This document shows positions 46,690 through 54,411 of a stretch of 64,000 bases of DNA, piece after piece. The stretch is from Alphaproteobacteria bacterium UBA1301 (GTDB lineage: Bacteria; Pseudomonadota; Alphaproteobacteria; Micropepsales; Micropepsaceae): contig DBUB01000018.1 of the NCBI GenBank assembly GCA_002307725.1, positions 62,001 through 126,000 on the forward strand, given 5' to 3'. A program made the position numbers and the translations under genes. Positions within the stretch are counted from its first letter, which is position 1, and every line of letters starts with the position of its first letter. The notes beneath the pieces are model-generated. The model was not told the origin of the DNA, did not search any database, and saw nothing but the letters and a program-made list of their open reading frames with translations.

Positions 46690-47859
46690 ATGAACACTCC
46701 GGCGCCGCGTATCCGGCCCGGCGTCGTGGTGCATCACTCGGCGGCAACGGTCGACAATCTTCTGGAGCAATTTGCCGTTACCTTGAAAGCCCGCGGCTTT
46801 TCGGTGGTGGGATACACCCAGCGCTCTGCCCGAGGCTGCAACGGTTCCGGCCACGGCTGTGAAAACAATCGCGAATATTTCGACCTCGCCACCAATCGCA
46901 CGATCTCGGTCGAGCGCACCGCGGCCCGTTCGTATTTGCAGCAGGCGATGCGGCGGAAAGCCGATCTGCTGGTGGTCAGCCGCTTTGCCGGTTACCTCGC
47001 CGATAACGATGCACCTGCCATTGCCGGCAAGGACAGCCTGCCGCTCCTAACCTCCATCGCCGGGCAGTGCATTCAGAAGTGGTTCGATTACGCCCATTAC
47101 CAAGGATCGATGCTGACGCCGGACTTGAAAGCGCTATGGACCTGGTGGGGCACCGAGCAGCTTTATCGCGACCTGGCGCTGGGCGTACCCGCCGATGAGG
47201 TGCACCGGATCGTCTGTGGCAACCGCTGGATCATGGTGGAAGGCCCGCACGGCACCGGGCTGACCAATCTGCCGTGTTCACTCAAGGCGATGCTGCCGAA
47301 GCTGCCGGACTTGGCCAAACAAAGTCTTGCCGAACTGGCGCTGCTGGCGGGGTCGTGGGATCCGCTCAAAACGGCGATCGGGCTGGCCGCCATCAACGCC
47401 CATTATAACCGCTACGATCTGGAGGGCCTTTCCGGCAATGGCGCCAAGACATTCCGAACCGGGTCAAAAAGCGTCGTGGTGATCGGCGCGTTTCCCGGCG
47501 TCAAAAATATATTGCCAGGGGCGAGCGTCATCGAAGCCGACCCACGCCCCGGCGAATATCCAACGGTTGCCATGGACGCGCTGCTTGCCGGTTGCAGCGG
47601 CGCCATCGTCAGTGCCTCCACCCTCATCAACCGCAGCCTGCCGCGGATTCTGACATTGGCGCAGGGCCGTCCGCTCGGCATCATCGGACCGGCGACACCG
47701 ATGAGCGCCCGGCTGTGGGACTATGGGCCCACTTTGCTTGGGGGTTTCATCGTCCGTTCACCGTCCGCTCTGGCGCAGGCGATCCGCGCCGGTGCCGGCG
47801 CCAAGGACTTCGCCGAATTCGGGCGCTACGTGCATCTGAGCGCACCGCGGAGTTCATAA
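46690..47859 (+). CDS. Protein resembling a DUF2478-DUF364 fusion (putative metal-binding)
   Basis: A 389-residue protein with two parts. The first ~130 residues (GVVVHHSAATVDNLLEQFAVTLKARG, then a cysteine pair in ARGCNGSGHGCENN) resemble the DUF2478 NTPase-like domain, which is often linked to molybdenum or vanadium genes. The rest resembles DUF364, a putative heavy-metal-chelation fold (RWIMVEGPHGTGLTN, VVVIGAFPG, VIEADPRPGEYPTVAMDALL, IVSASTLINRSLPRIL). I chose ATG 46690 because the sigma-54 transcript should begin near 46623; ATG 46624 has AGGA before it but would be leaderless from that promoter. Divergent from the ATP-grasp operon and convergent with the vnfDGK operon. Function unknown. 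Confidence 0.7.
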   Translation: MNTPAPRIRPGVVVHHSAATVDNLLEQFAVTLKARGFSVVGYTQRSARGCNGSGHGCENNREYFDLATNRTISVERTAARSYLQQAMRRKADLLVVSRFAGYLADNDAPAIAGKDSLPLLTSIAGQCIQKWFDYAHYQGSMLTPDLKALWTWWGTEQLYRDLALGVPADEVHRIVCGNRWIMVEGPHGTGLTNLPCSLKAMLPKLPDLAKQSLAELALLAGSWDPLKTAIGLAAINAHYNRYDLEGLSGNGAKTFRTGSKSVVVIGAFPGVKNILPGASVIEADPRPGEYPTVAMDALLAGCSGAIVSASTLINRSLPRILTLAQGRPLGIIGPATPMSARLWDYGPTLLGGFIVRSPSALAQAIRAGAGAKDFAEFGRYVHLSAPRSS

Positions 47860-48336
47860 CTCCTGGTCTTCTAGCGGCAACCGCGCCCCTTTGCCGTCGC
47901 ACATGACGCGGCGCAACCACAACGGCGGCGAGGTGTTGAGCAGCTCCTGCAACTGACCGATGATCTCGTCGATCGAACGCTGCTGATAGCTTTTCACCGG
48001 GAACACCTTCGCCTGATGCACCCGCATGGCGGCGAGGTCGCTCATTTCCATGGTGAACAGCACCGAGCAGCCCTTCAGGGCTTCCACCCGTTCGATGGTG
48101 GGATCGACACCGGTGCCGTCATCGTCCTCCATATCCATCATCGGGCATTTGCCGTCCGCATCGGGCCCGCCGCCCGGCCCCTTTCGGGCGCCGCGCATAA
48201 ACGGCACAACATCGACGAATTCCGAGCGCTCGCGGTCGACGTCGTAAACCACCATCTGCTTGGCTGCCGCGAAATTGGCATCCATGTGCAACAGGCTGTT
48301 GGTGGTGATTGCTATCCGCAAGTGCGCCGTTTCCAT
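47854..48336 (-). CDS. NifX-family protein following vnfK
   Basis: A 160-residue NifX-superfamily protein (LRIAITTNSLLHMDANFAAAKQMVVYDVD) with an insert rich in Gly, Asp and Met (GPGGGPDADGKCPMMDMEDDDG, about residues 50-75) that could bind metal. The C-terminal part reads VLFTMEMSDLAAMRVHQAKVFPVKS. It starts seven bases after vnfK with GAGGTGAG as RBS, so it is made with the structural proteins. Expected to hold FeV-cofactor or its precursor. It overlaps the 3' end of the convergent gene by six bases. Confidence 0.82.
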   Translation of the reverse strand: METAHLRIAITTNSLLHMDANFAAAKQMVVYDVDRERSEFVDVVPFMRGARKGPGGGPDADGKCPMMDMEDDDGTGVDPTIERVEALKGCSVLFTMEMSDLAAMRVHQAKVFPVKSYQQRSIDEIIGQLQELLNTSPPLWLRRVMCDGKGARLPLEDQEL

Positions 48337-48342
48337 CTCACC

Positions 48343-49731
48343 TCACCAGACGTTCATCATCCACTCGCGATCCTTCTTGATCTCCATATGGGTGAAGAAG
48401 GTATTCACGATGTTTTCGGCCAGATGCACGGCGCCTTGGTAGCCCATCGTCGGGTGACGATAGAGACCGGCGCGGTCGAAGCTAGGGAATCCGACCCGCA
48501 CCATCGGAATGCCGTGTTCGATGGAAACGTAACGGCCCTTGGAATGGCCGAGGATGAGATCGAGCTTGTAGGCAGGGTCTTTCACCCGCTTTTCCAGCTC
48601 CCAGAGGTCGGCGTTGCAGACCACCTCCATGTCCCAATCCACTTTTTCCTGTAGCGCCTTGAGCCGCGGATCGCGCTTGTATTTACCGTTGTCGTCGCCG
48701 AGCAGAAGGAGTTTCGGCTTCATCTCGACTTCAATACAGAACTCGGCGAGACCGATCACGAGGTCCGGATGGCCGTAAAGCGCCACCGTCTTGTCGGCGA
48801 GCCACATATGCGCCAAGTCCTGCAACGCATCGATCGCTTTGCCGCGCTCGACGACCAGACTGTCCGGGATCGGTCTTCCGGAAATGTCGCTGAGGGTTTC
48901 CAGCATCGCGTCGGTGTTGGCGATACCGTAGGGCGTGTTGATGTTATGCGCCGGGACTTCAAACTCGCTTTGCAAATAGGTCGAGGCGGAAAAACTTTCG
49001 TAACGCGATAACGACAGCGATCCGAAAGCGCCGGAAGCGCGCTGGATGTCCTCCACCGTGGTGCGGCCGTGAGTGTGGATCGACTTATCCGGCATGATCG
49101 GCGAGTCGAAGTCCGAGGTGTCGAAGAAATAGGTCGCGTCGATTCCTATCGCGGAAACGTAGTGCTTCAAGAGATCGAGATCGCCCGGATTGACCCAGCC
49201 GGGAAACACATTGAGCTTGCCAGAGGGCGCCACTTTGGCGTTACACATCGACTTGATGACCGATTGCAGACACGTCGCATAACCGCCGACCTGGCTCGAT
49301 TTGAAACTCGGCGTGTGCACCGGCACCAAATAGATCTTGCGGTCCGGAAACTCCTCTTTCAGTGCCTTGTTGCAGAGGTTGATCGAGCCTTCGATGTCGT
49401 CGCCGATCACCTCGGTCGAGCACGTGGTGATGACCGGGATGACGCGCAGATTGGGATACCGCCGCGCCAGAGTCATCACGCCCTCTTCCAGGCGCTTCCT
49501 GCCGCCGAACACCGCCGAATCCTCATGCAGCGAGGTCGACGCGAGATCGAAGTTCTCCTTGTAGTGCTGCGCCAGCAACAGGCGCACGAACATCACGCAG
49601 CCCTGGCCGCCATGCACCAGCGGGATGCTGTCTTTGATGCCGATACCGGCAAACTGGGCGCCTGCCGGCTGACAATCGAAGATCGGATTGATGAGCCCGG
49701 TGCGTTTGCGGGTGGAAATTTCGCAGCCCAT
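48343..49731 (-). CDS. vnfK: V-nitrogenase VFe protein beta subunit
   Basis: Beta subunit of vanadium dinitrogenase, 462 residues. It supplies half of the P-cluster ligands: C20 in FDCQPAGAQ, C45 in HGGQGCVMF and C104 in ITTCSTEVIGDD, at the spacing known for VnfK. LNVFPGWVNPGDLDLLKHYV and HGRTTVEDIQRASGAFG are further family segments. Third gene of the vnfDGK operon, 34 bp after vnfG. Compared with Azotobacter VnfK it lacks about ten N-terminal residues; the start at 49731 has AGGA upstream and no better ATG precedes it. Confidence 0.92.
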   Translation of the reverse strand: MGCEISTRKRTGLINPIFDCQPAGAQFAGIGIKDSIPLVHGGQGCVMFVRLLLAQHYKENFDLASTSLHEDSAVFGGRKRLEEGVMTLARRYPNLRVIPVITTCSTEVIGDDIEGSINLCNKALKEEFPDRKIYLVPVHTPSFKSSQVGGYATCLQSVIKSMCNAKVAPSGKLNVFPGWVNPGDLDLLKHYVSAIGIDATYFFDTSDFDSPIMPDKSIHTHGRTTVEDIQRASGAFGSLSLSRYESFSASTYLQSEFEVPAHNINTPYGIANTDAMLETLSDISGRPIPDSLVVERGKAIDALQDLAHMWLADKTVALYGHPDLVIGLAEFCIEVEMKPKLLLLGDDNGKYKRDPRLKALQEKVDWDMEVVCNADLWELEKRVKDPAYKLDLILGHSKGRYVSIEHGIPMVRVGFPSFDRAGLYRHPTMGYQGAVHLAENIVNTFFTHMEIKKDREWMMNVW

Positions 49732-49765
49732 GATATCGTCGTCCTTTCCGGGACCGGTTGGTGGG

Positions 49766-50116
49766 TCAGTAGGCCTGCCAGGTCAGTTCGCCATTTTTGG
49801 CGCTCTTGACCGCCAGGTCGAGCAGTTCGTCCTTGAGTTCGTCCATCAGGCCGCTAATGGCCTCTGGCGATTCCTCGAGAATCCACGACTGATGGGACTT
49901 GATGCCCACGACCAGTTCGACCGCGTCGGCGAAGCATTGCTTTTCGATCGGCGTTTCGATCTTGGGCCTGGTGCCGGTGAGAAGTTCGCCGGCCATGCGC
50001 GTGATGGCGTTGATGTTGGTCTCGCGGTCCCGGGCGCGGGAGAAAAACTGCCACAGGCAGCGCTCCTGAACGTAAAGGAACAGCTCCCTCACCTTTTCGT
50101 TCTGTGTCTTGATCAT
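49766..50116 (-). CDS. vnfG: V-nitrogenase VFe protein delta subunit
   Basis: The 116-residue delta subunit that is found only in alternative (V or Fe-only) nitrogenases. RELFLYVQERCLWQFFSRARDRETNI is the hallmark opening, followed by AGELLTGTRP and KQCFADAVELVVGIK. Its ATG overlaps the vnfD stop as ATGA. Its presence rules out a molybdenum nitrogenase; the V rather than Fe-only assignment comes from vnfD. In the known structure the subunit binds near the cofactor half of VnfD. Confidence 0.92.
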   Translation of the reverse strand: MIKTQNEKVRELFLYVQERCLWQFFSRARDRETNINAITRMAGELLTGTRPKIETPIEKQCFADAVELVVGIKSHQSWILEESPEAISGLMDELKDELLDLAVKSAKNGELTWQAY

Positions 50117-51531
50117 TCTGCTGCCTCCAGCACGGCGCTGCGGCGAGGCGCGCGAATATCCTTCGCGGCTAACCCAAGCAGCGGGTTGCGCGTCGCGTTA
50201 TAGAAATCGCGCGCCAAATTGACGAAGCCTTCAAAGCCCATATAGGGCCCGTTGTGGTAACCGTGACCGTTGATGTAGGGGATGTGCAGTTTCTTCACGA
50301 GGTCGCCGACGCGCGGGCCGGTGAAGATGACGTCCGGCTTAGTGCGCGCCAGCACTTCGTAGAACTCAAGCTCGTTGGCGTCGTCAATGTAGAACGTACC
50401 GGCGCGGCCGCGGGCGATAATCTTCTCGAAGTCCTCCTGATGGCCGAACTTGGACGACATCGCCACAACATTGATGCCGAGATCGTCTTCCACCGCCTTG
50501 GTCCAGTGCCACAGGCGCGGGCCGCCGGTCCACACTGCCATTTTCTTGCCGGCGAGCCGTTCCTTGTACCAGTTGAGCTTGCCTTCCCATTTGGCATATT
50601 CCTCGGCGATCAGCGCTTCTCCCCGTTCTTCAATGCCGAAGAACGTGCAGATCTTGCGGATCGCCTCCGCCATGTAGTTGAAGCCCCAGGTATCGACGTC
50701 GAGGCGTGGAATGCCATAGCGCTTCATCAATTCGTTGGCGATATAGCCGGCGGACCGGGCGCAGTTCACGACGTTGAGCTTGGCGCGGTGCATGGCCCGG
50801 CAGTCGTCGTATTTGGCATTGCCGGTGAAGTGGGCGATGACTTGGATACCGAGCTTGTCCCAGTACTGCTGGAGCATGAAGGTGTCGCCCTGGATATTAT
50901 AATCACCGATGACGTTGATGGTGTACTCGCTCGTGATTTCCGGCTCGACCTGCCCCACCTTGTCGTTGACCCAACCGATGTTCAGCACATGGTGGCCCTT
51001 GGACTGCGATACGCCGGCAAAGCCGGGGCATTCGACGGTGAAGATGTCGACGTCGGCGCGCTCCTGCGTAACCCTCTTTACGGTGGACTTGATGTCGTCG
51101 CCGATCAGCGCGGTCGGACAGGTCGTGTAGACGATCATCCGCTTGATGTGCGGGAATTCGTTGAAAGCATCGTTCATCGCTTCATAGAGGCGCTTGTCGC
51201 CGCCGAACACGACATGGCCTTCTTTCATGTCGGATGACATGACGTATTTGAGCTGGAAGTTGTCGCCATCCGACGGATAGCGCTTGGTGTGCCAGGTATT
51301 GTAGGCACAGCCGATCGGCCCGTGGATCATCTGAATGGTGTCTTTCAAGACACCACCGATCACCAGTTTGGCGCCGCAGAACGAACAACCGCGTTCCGAC
51401 AAGCTGCCCGGAATGGTCGGGGCATTGGCGACAGGCAGGTAGTCGCGGGTGTCTTCGCCTTCGACTTTCAGGTAGACGTGCTTTTCGCGCTCCGGAATGA
51501 CCTTATCGCATTCCAACAAGACCAAAGGCAT
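50113..51531 (-). CDS. vnfD: V-nitrogenase VFe protein alpha subunit
   Basis: Catalytic alpha subunit, 472 residues, closely like Azotobacter VnfD from the first residues on (MPLVLLECDKVIPER). P-cluster ligands C49, C75 and C138, FeV-cofactor ligands C257 and H423, and active-site Q176 and H180 all fall at the numbers of the A. vinelandii protein. The loop T335-G-G-P-R-L340 is the carbonate-binding form of VnfD; Fe-only AnfD has PGGSKL there. RBS GAGGAG precedes ATG 51531. Transcribed from a sigma-54 promoter 38-53 bp upstream. No vnfH gene precedes it or occurs elsewhere in the window. Confidence 0.94.
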   Translation of the reverse strand: MPLVLLECDKVIPEREKHVYLKVEGEDTRDYLPVANAPTIPGSLSERGCSFCGAKLVIGGVLKDTIQMIHGPIGCAYNTWHTKRYPSDGDNFQLKYVMSSDMKEGHVVFGGDKRLYEAMNDAFNEFPHIKRMIVYTTCPTALIGDDIKSTVKRVTQERADVDIFTVECPGFAGVSQSKGHHVLNIGWVNDKVGQVEPEITSEYTINVIGDYNIQGDTFMLQQYWDKLGIQVIAHFTGNAKYDDCRAMHRAKLNVVNCARSAGYIANELMKRYGIPRLDVDTWGFNYMAEAIRKICTFFGIEERGEALIAEEYAKWEGKLNWYKERLAGKKMAVWTGGPRLWHWTKAVEDDLGINVVAMSSKFGHQEDFEKIIARGRAGTFYIDDANELEFYEVLARTKPDVIFTGPRVGDLVKKLHIPYINGHGYHNGPYMGFEGFVNLARDFYNATRNPLLGLAAKDIRAPRRSAVLEAAE

Positions 51532-51567
51532 GCGGCGTGCTCCTCAAGAACTGTTGGTTTCCTGGTT

Positions 51568-51584
51568 AGCAGAAAGCGTGCCAG
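51568..51584 (-). promoter_or_regulatory. Sigma-54 promoter of vnfDGK
   Basis: Minus strand CTGGCACGCTTTCTGCT: a perfect TGGCACG -24 block, GG-N10-GC spacing, and CTGC in place of TTGC at -12. Predicted transcript start near 51557, 26 bases before the vnfD start. The -24 block overlaps an inverted repeat TGCCA-GTACA-TGGCA at 51579-51593. Confidence 0.85.
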
Positions 51585-51751
51585 TACATGGCAAGCGGCG
51601 GTGCGACGCGAAACGGCCGTGCCTGGGAAGCATTCGTTCCGGAATGTACGGAATGGGAGGCAGACGTACCGCCTCGTTCATACCGGAAACGACCGGGACG
51701 TTCGGGCGCGTACATTACGCTGAAAATTGCACCGATCGGTTCAACTTGGCG

Positions 51752-51768
51752 CTGGCACGACCTTTGCG
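51752..51768 (+). promoter_or_regulatory. Sigma-54 promoter of small NifX-like gene
   Basis: Plus strand CTGGCACGACCTTTGCG, an exact match to TGGCACG-N4-TTGC. Predicted transcript start near 51779, giving a 33-base leader with GGAGG at 51801-51805. It is divergent from the vnfDGK promoter; GTAC tetramers at 51646, 51666 and 51710 between the two are possible activator contacts. Confidence 0.88.
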
Positions 51769-51811
51769 ATTTGCAGAGGACCAAAGCGAAAGATCATTTT
51801 GGAGGTTTGCC

Positions 51812-52153
51812 GTGACTAGCGCGATCCGCATGGCTGTTGCCAGCACCAACGGGGCCAAAATCGACCAGCATTTCGGCCAGGCTGAAGTCTTCTATGTGTA
51901 TGACGTCGGAGGTGATGGAGCCAAAGAGGTTGGGCGCCGCGTTGTAGCCGAGAATGCTCTGGCGGGCGAAGGCGTGCGCGAAACCATCATCCGGATGCTG
52001 GCCGACTGCAAATTGCTGCTGGCCGAGAAGATTGGCACCGGCCCGCGCCCCATGCTTGCCAAGGCCGGAATCGAGCCCGTCGACAAATATGCCCACAAGG
52101 AGGTTCTGACGTCGCTTGCCGATGCCTATGCCAGCCGGGCGTGCGCCGCTTAA
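51812..52153 (+). CDS. Small NifX-family protein
   Basis: A 113-residue protein of the NifX superfamily reduced to its core: MAVASTNGAKIDQHFGQAEVFYVYDV, KEVGRRVV, then LADCKLLLAEKIGTGPRPMLAKAGIEPV. The likely start is GTG 51812 (GGAGG at 51801-51805); the longer open frame runs back through the sigma-54 promoter and cannot be translated from it. It has its own promoter, divergent from vnfDGK, and converges with the gene downstream of vnfA, overlapping it by four bases. Probably a cofactor carrier or a protein that delivers FeV-co to apo-VnfDGK. Confidence 0.8.
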   Translation: MTSAIRMAVASTNGAKIDQHFGQAEVFYVYDVGGDGAKEVGRRVVAENALAGEGVRETIIRMLADCKLLLAEKIGTGPRPMLAKAGIEPVDKYAHKEVLTSLADAYASRACAA

Positions 52154-52488
52154 CGGCGGTAGGTGAGAACTTCGTCGCGCCGGATCGAAAAATGTCCGGC
52201 GATTTCCTTTGCCAAACCCAAGGGAATTGGCAAACCGTATGTTTGTGCAGCCTCATAGAGATCGTCGGCCGGAAGCCGGGTCAAAGCCGTTGCCGCTGCC
52301 GATGCCATGCCCGAGACCCGATCACGTAACTCTTGATCGGTCCGCTGGGCAAACCAGTCGCCGCTGAGCGTTCCCCACATATGACCGCCTTTGCCCGGCG
52401 TCATGCGGTAGCCCCTATCGAGCACCGAAAGCGCCGCCGCCAAGCCCAGATCGGTCAGGACGGCGACATAAGTCTGGTGATCTTTCAT
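52150..52488 (-). CDS. Uncharacterised small protein co-transcribed with vnfA
   Basis: A 112-residue soluble protein that I do not recognise. It has an N-terminal segment TYVAVLTDLGLAAALSVLDRGYRMTPGKGGHMWGTLSG, a charged middle (RTDQELRDRVSGMASAAATAL) and an amphipathic C-terminus (LGLAKEIAGHFSIRRDEVLTYRR). No cysteines and no membrane segment. Its ATG overlaps the vnfA stop codon as ATGA, so translation is coupled to the activator. A role in modulating VnfA or in V-nitrogenase expression is possible but rests on position only. Confidence 0.7.
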   Translation of the reverse strand: MKDHQTYVAVLTDLGLAAALSVLDRGYRMTPGKGGHMWGTLSGDWFAQRTDQELRDRVSGMASAAATALTRLPADDLYEAAQTYGLPIPLGLAKEIAGHFSIRRDEVLTYRR

Positions 52489-54125
52489 TCCGCAGCCTCC
52501 CGTTCGACCCGCTCGCCGCGCCGGAACGCCCTATAACTGATGTTGTGACGGTCCATGCGCAGTCCCAGGACGCGCCGGGTGAGGTTCAGCTCTTTCGCGG
52601 TTTCCGTCATGTTACCGCGATGGGTCTTCAGGGCTTCGACGATCATCTCGTATTCCACCGCCGCCAGCCGCGCATCGAGCCCAGCGCCGAAACCGCCACC
52701 CGCCTCGCCCGGCGTTTGCAGCGACGGCGGCAGGTTATAGCCGTGGATTACCCCGTCTTCCGACAAGATCACCGAGCGTTCGATGACGTTCTCCAACTCG
52801 CGGACATTGCCGGGCCAGGAATAGGCAAGCAGCATGTTGAGCGCCGGTGTCGAAATACAGGTTATTTCCTTGCCGATCTGCTTGCCGTACTGCGCTGCGA
52901 AATGCTCGGCCAGCAGGACCACGTCGCTGCCGCGCTCCCTGAGAGGCGGAATCGTCATCGGGAAGACATTCAGCCGATAATAGAGGTCCTCGCGAAACTG
53001 GCCCTTGTCGATCAGCTCGAGCAGGTTGCGGTTGGTCGCGGCGATAATGCGGATATCGACCTTCACCGGTTTGTTGCCGCCGACCCGCTCAAAGTTGCGT
53101 TCCTGCAAGATGCGCAAGAGCTTGGCCTGAACCGGCAGGCTGAGTTCACCTACTTCGTCCAGAAAAATGGTGCCGCCGTTAGCCTGCTCGAACCGTCCGG
53201 CCCGCGGGCCCGTCGCGCCGGTGAACGCGCCTTTTTCGTGGCCGAATAGCTCGCTTTCGACCAAGCCTTCGGGAAGCGCGGCGCAGTTGAATTTGATGAA
53301 GGGACCAGTGGAATTCGGACTGTTGTAATGGATGGCGCTGGCCACCAATTCCTTGCCGACACCGCTTTCGCCCAGGATGAGCACCGTCGCCTTGGTCGAC
53401 GCCACCTTATATATAAGGTCGTAGACCGACTTCATCACCTTGGCATTGCCGATGATGTTGGACGGCTTGAACTTGGCTTTCAATTCGCCCTTGAGGCGGT
53501 TGTTCTCGTTCTCCAGCCGGACCTTTTCGACATTCTCCATCAGATAGAGGTCGACCGCCGGGGCAATCATCGCCGCGATGGTGGTGAGAAGCTGAACATC
53601 CTGCTTGAGCAGGCGCCGGTTGTGATAGACGCGCTCCGCCGTAATGGTGCCGAGCACCTTGCGGGCATGAATGATCGGAACGCCGAAATAGGTGAGATTG
53701 GTCGCGGCGCCGCTTTGGGCGAATTCTTCTCGATCGGTTTGGTCGGCGGCGACGCGCCGGGGCGGAATGATGGCAGCCTTGCCGGTTTCAATGACTTTGG
53801 CGGGCAGCCCCTTTTCCAAAGAATAGACGTCGGCCGCCGCTTGTTCATCCGACAGGCCGAAGCTCTCATGCACGAAATTGGTTTCGGAGCGGTAATCGAA
53901 CAAGGTCATCATGCCGCGCTGGATGCGAAGGCGCTCTTGCATGACCTTGAAAATGACGGCCAGCGAGGCTACCAGATCCTCGCTTTCCATGATGATCTGG
54001 CTGATCTGGAACAGGATCGGCAGCACCCCGACCCGGCATTCGCCGGTAAAGCAGTGGGTGAAGTCCGCAACGGCTTCGTCGGCGAACTCATCGACGTCGA
54101 TGACCAGCGGGTTGACGATGCCCAT
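52485..54125 (-). CDS. vnfA: VnfA, sigma-54-dependent activator of V-nitrogenase genes
   Basis: A 546-residue NifA-like enhancer-binding protein. Order: N-terminal segment with C25 and C30 (FTHCFTGEC), GAF domain about 35-200, AAA+ domain about 222-460 (Walker A GESGVGKE 252-259, GAFTGA 299-304, Walker B FLDEVGE near 321-327), and a Fis-type HTH near the end (NMTETAKELNLTRRVLGLRM). Start ATG 54125 has AGGAG seven bases upstream; the longer frame to 54335 is not conserved in character. In Azotobacter VnfA an N-terminal cysteine cluster binds Fe-S; two cysteines are visible here. It should act on the sigma-54 promoters listed in this region. Confidence 0.9.
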   Translation of the reverse strand: MGIVNPLVIDVDEFADEAVADFTHCFTGECRVGVLPILFQISQIIMESEDLVASLAVIFKVMQERLRIQRGMMTLFDYRSETNFVHESFGLSDEQAAADVYSLEKGLPAKVIETGKAAIIPPRRVAADQTDREEFAQSGAATNLTYFGVPIIHARKVLGTITAERVYHNRRLLKQDVQLLTTIAAMIAPAVDLYLMENVEKVRLENENNRLKGELKAKFKPSNIIGNAKVMKSVYDLIYKVASTKATVLILGESGVGKELVASAIHYNSPNSTGPFIKFNCAALPEGLVESELFGHEKGAFTGATGPRAGRFEQANGGTIFLDEVGELSLPVQAKLLRILQERNFERVGGNKPVKVDIRIIAATNRNLLELIDKGQFREDLYYRLNVFPMTIPPLRERGSDVVLLAEHFAAQYGKQIGKEITCISTPALNMLLAYSWPGNVRELENVIERSVILSEDGVIHGYNLPPSLQTPGEAGGGFGAGLDARLAAVEYEMIVEALKTHRGNMTETAKELNLTRRVLGLRMDRHNISYRAFRRGERVEREAAE

Positions 54126-54313
54126 ATTCAAAGCTCCTGGGGAAGATGGTGCAAGTTCAAGGCCAGCAAGATATGTTCGGATTTGTCGAATTTGCCGGCG
54201 CCGGCCGGCGGCTCGATCCGGCATTTTGCGCTTTTTCTTGAACCGTGGACCAGAAACTCCGCTCTTCGCCCTTAGGGCACGTATGATTTGTTCGATTCCG
54301 TACAAGAATTGGC

Positions 54314-54329
54314 TGTCGTCTTTCCGACA
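54314..54329 (+). promoter_or_regulatory. TGT-N10-ACA upstream activator site
   Basis: TGT at 54314-54316 and ACA at 54327-54329 with ten bases between, the classical NifA upstream activator pattern, about 30 bp upstream of the vnfE -24 element. A second inverted repeat CTGTC-N10-GACAG covers 54335-54354. VnfA sites in Azotobacter have another form, so which activator binds here is open. Confidence 0.5.
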
Positions 54330-54358
54330 CGACACTGTCGTTCATAGATGACAGTTCT

Positions 54359-54374
54359 TGGCCCGGTGTTTGCT
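54359..54374 (+). promoter_or_regulatory. Sigma-54 promoter of vnfEN operon
   Basis: Plus strand TGGCCCGGTGTTTGCT: GG at 54360-54361, GC at 54372-54373, spacing 10, TTGC perfect at -12. Predicted transcript start near 54385. The site lies inside the open reading frame that continues into vnfE, so the possible TTG starts at 54358 and 54370 are promoter bases, not start codons. Confidence 0.85.
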
Positions 54375-54411
54375 AGGATATCCTCGCAACCAAAGCCGAA
54401 AGGCCCCGCCC

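Noticed and set aside
50113..51531. Assignment as Fe-only nitrogenase AnfD
   Set aside because: The TGGPRL loop, the N-terminus and the residue numbering fit VnfD, and dedicated vnfE and vnfN genes are present.
54126..54335. Longer VnfA start at 54335
   Set aside because: ATG 54125 has AGGAG at proper spacing; the extension is basic, not like the family, and runs into the vnfE control region.
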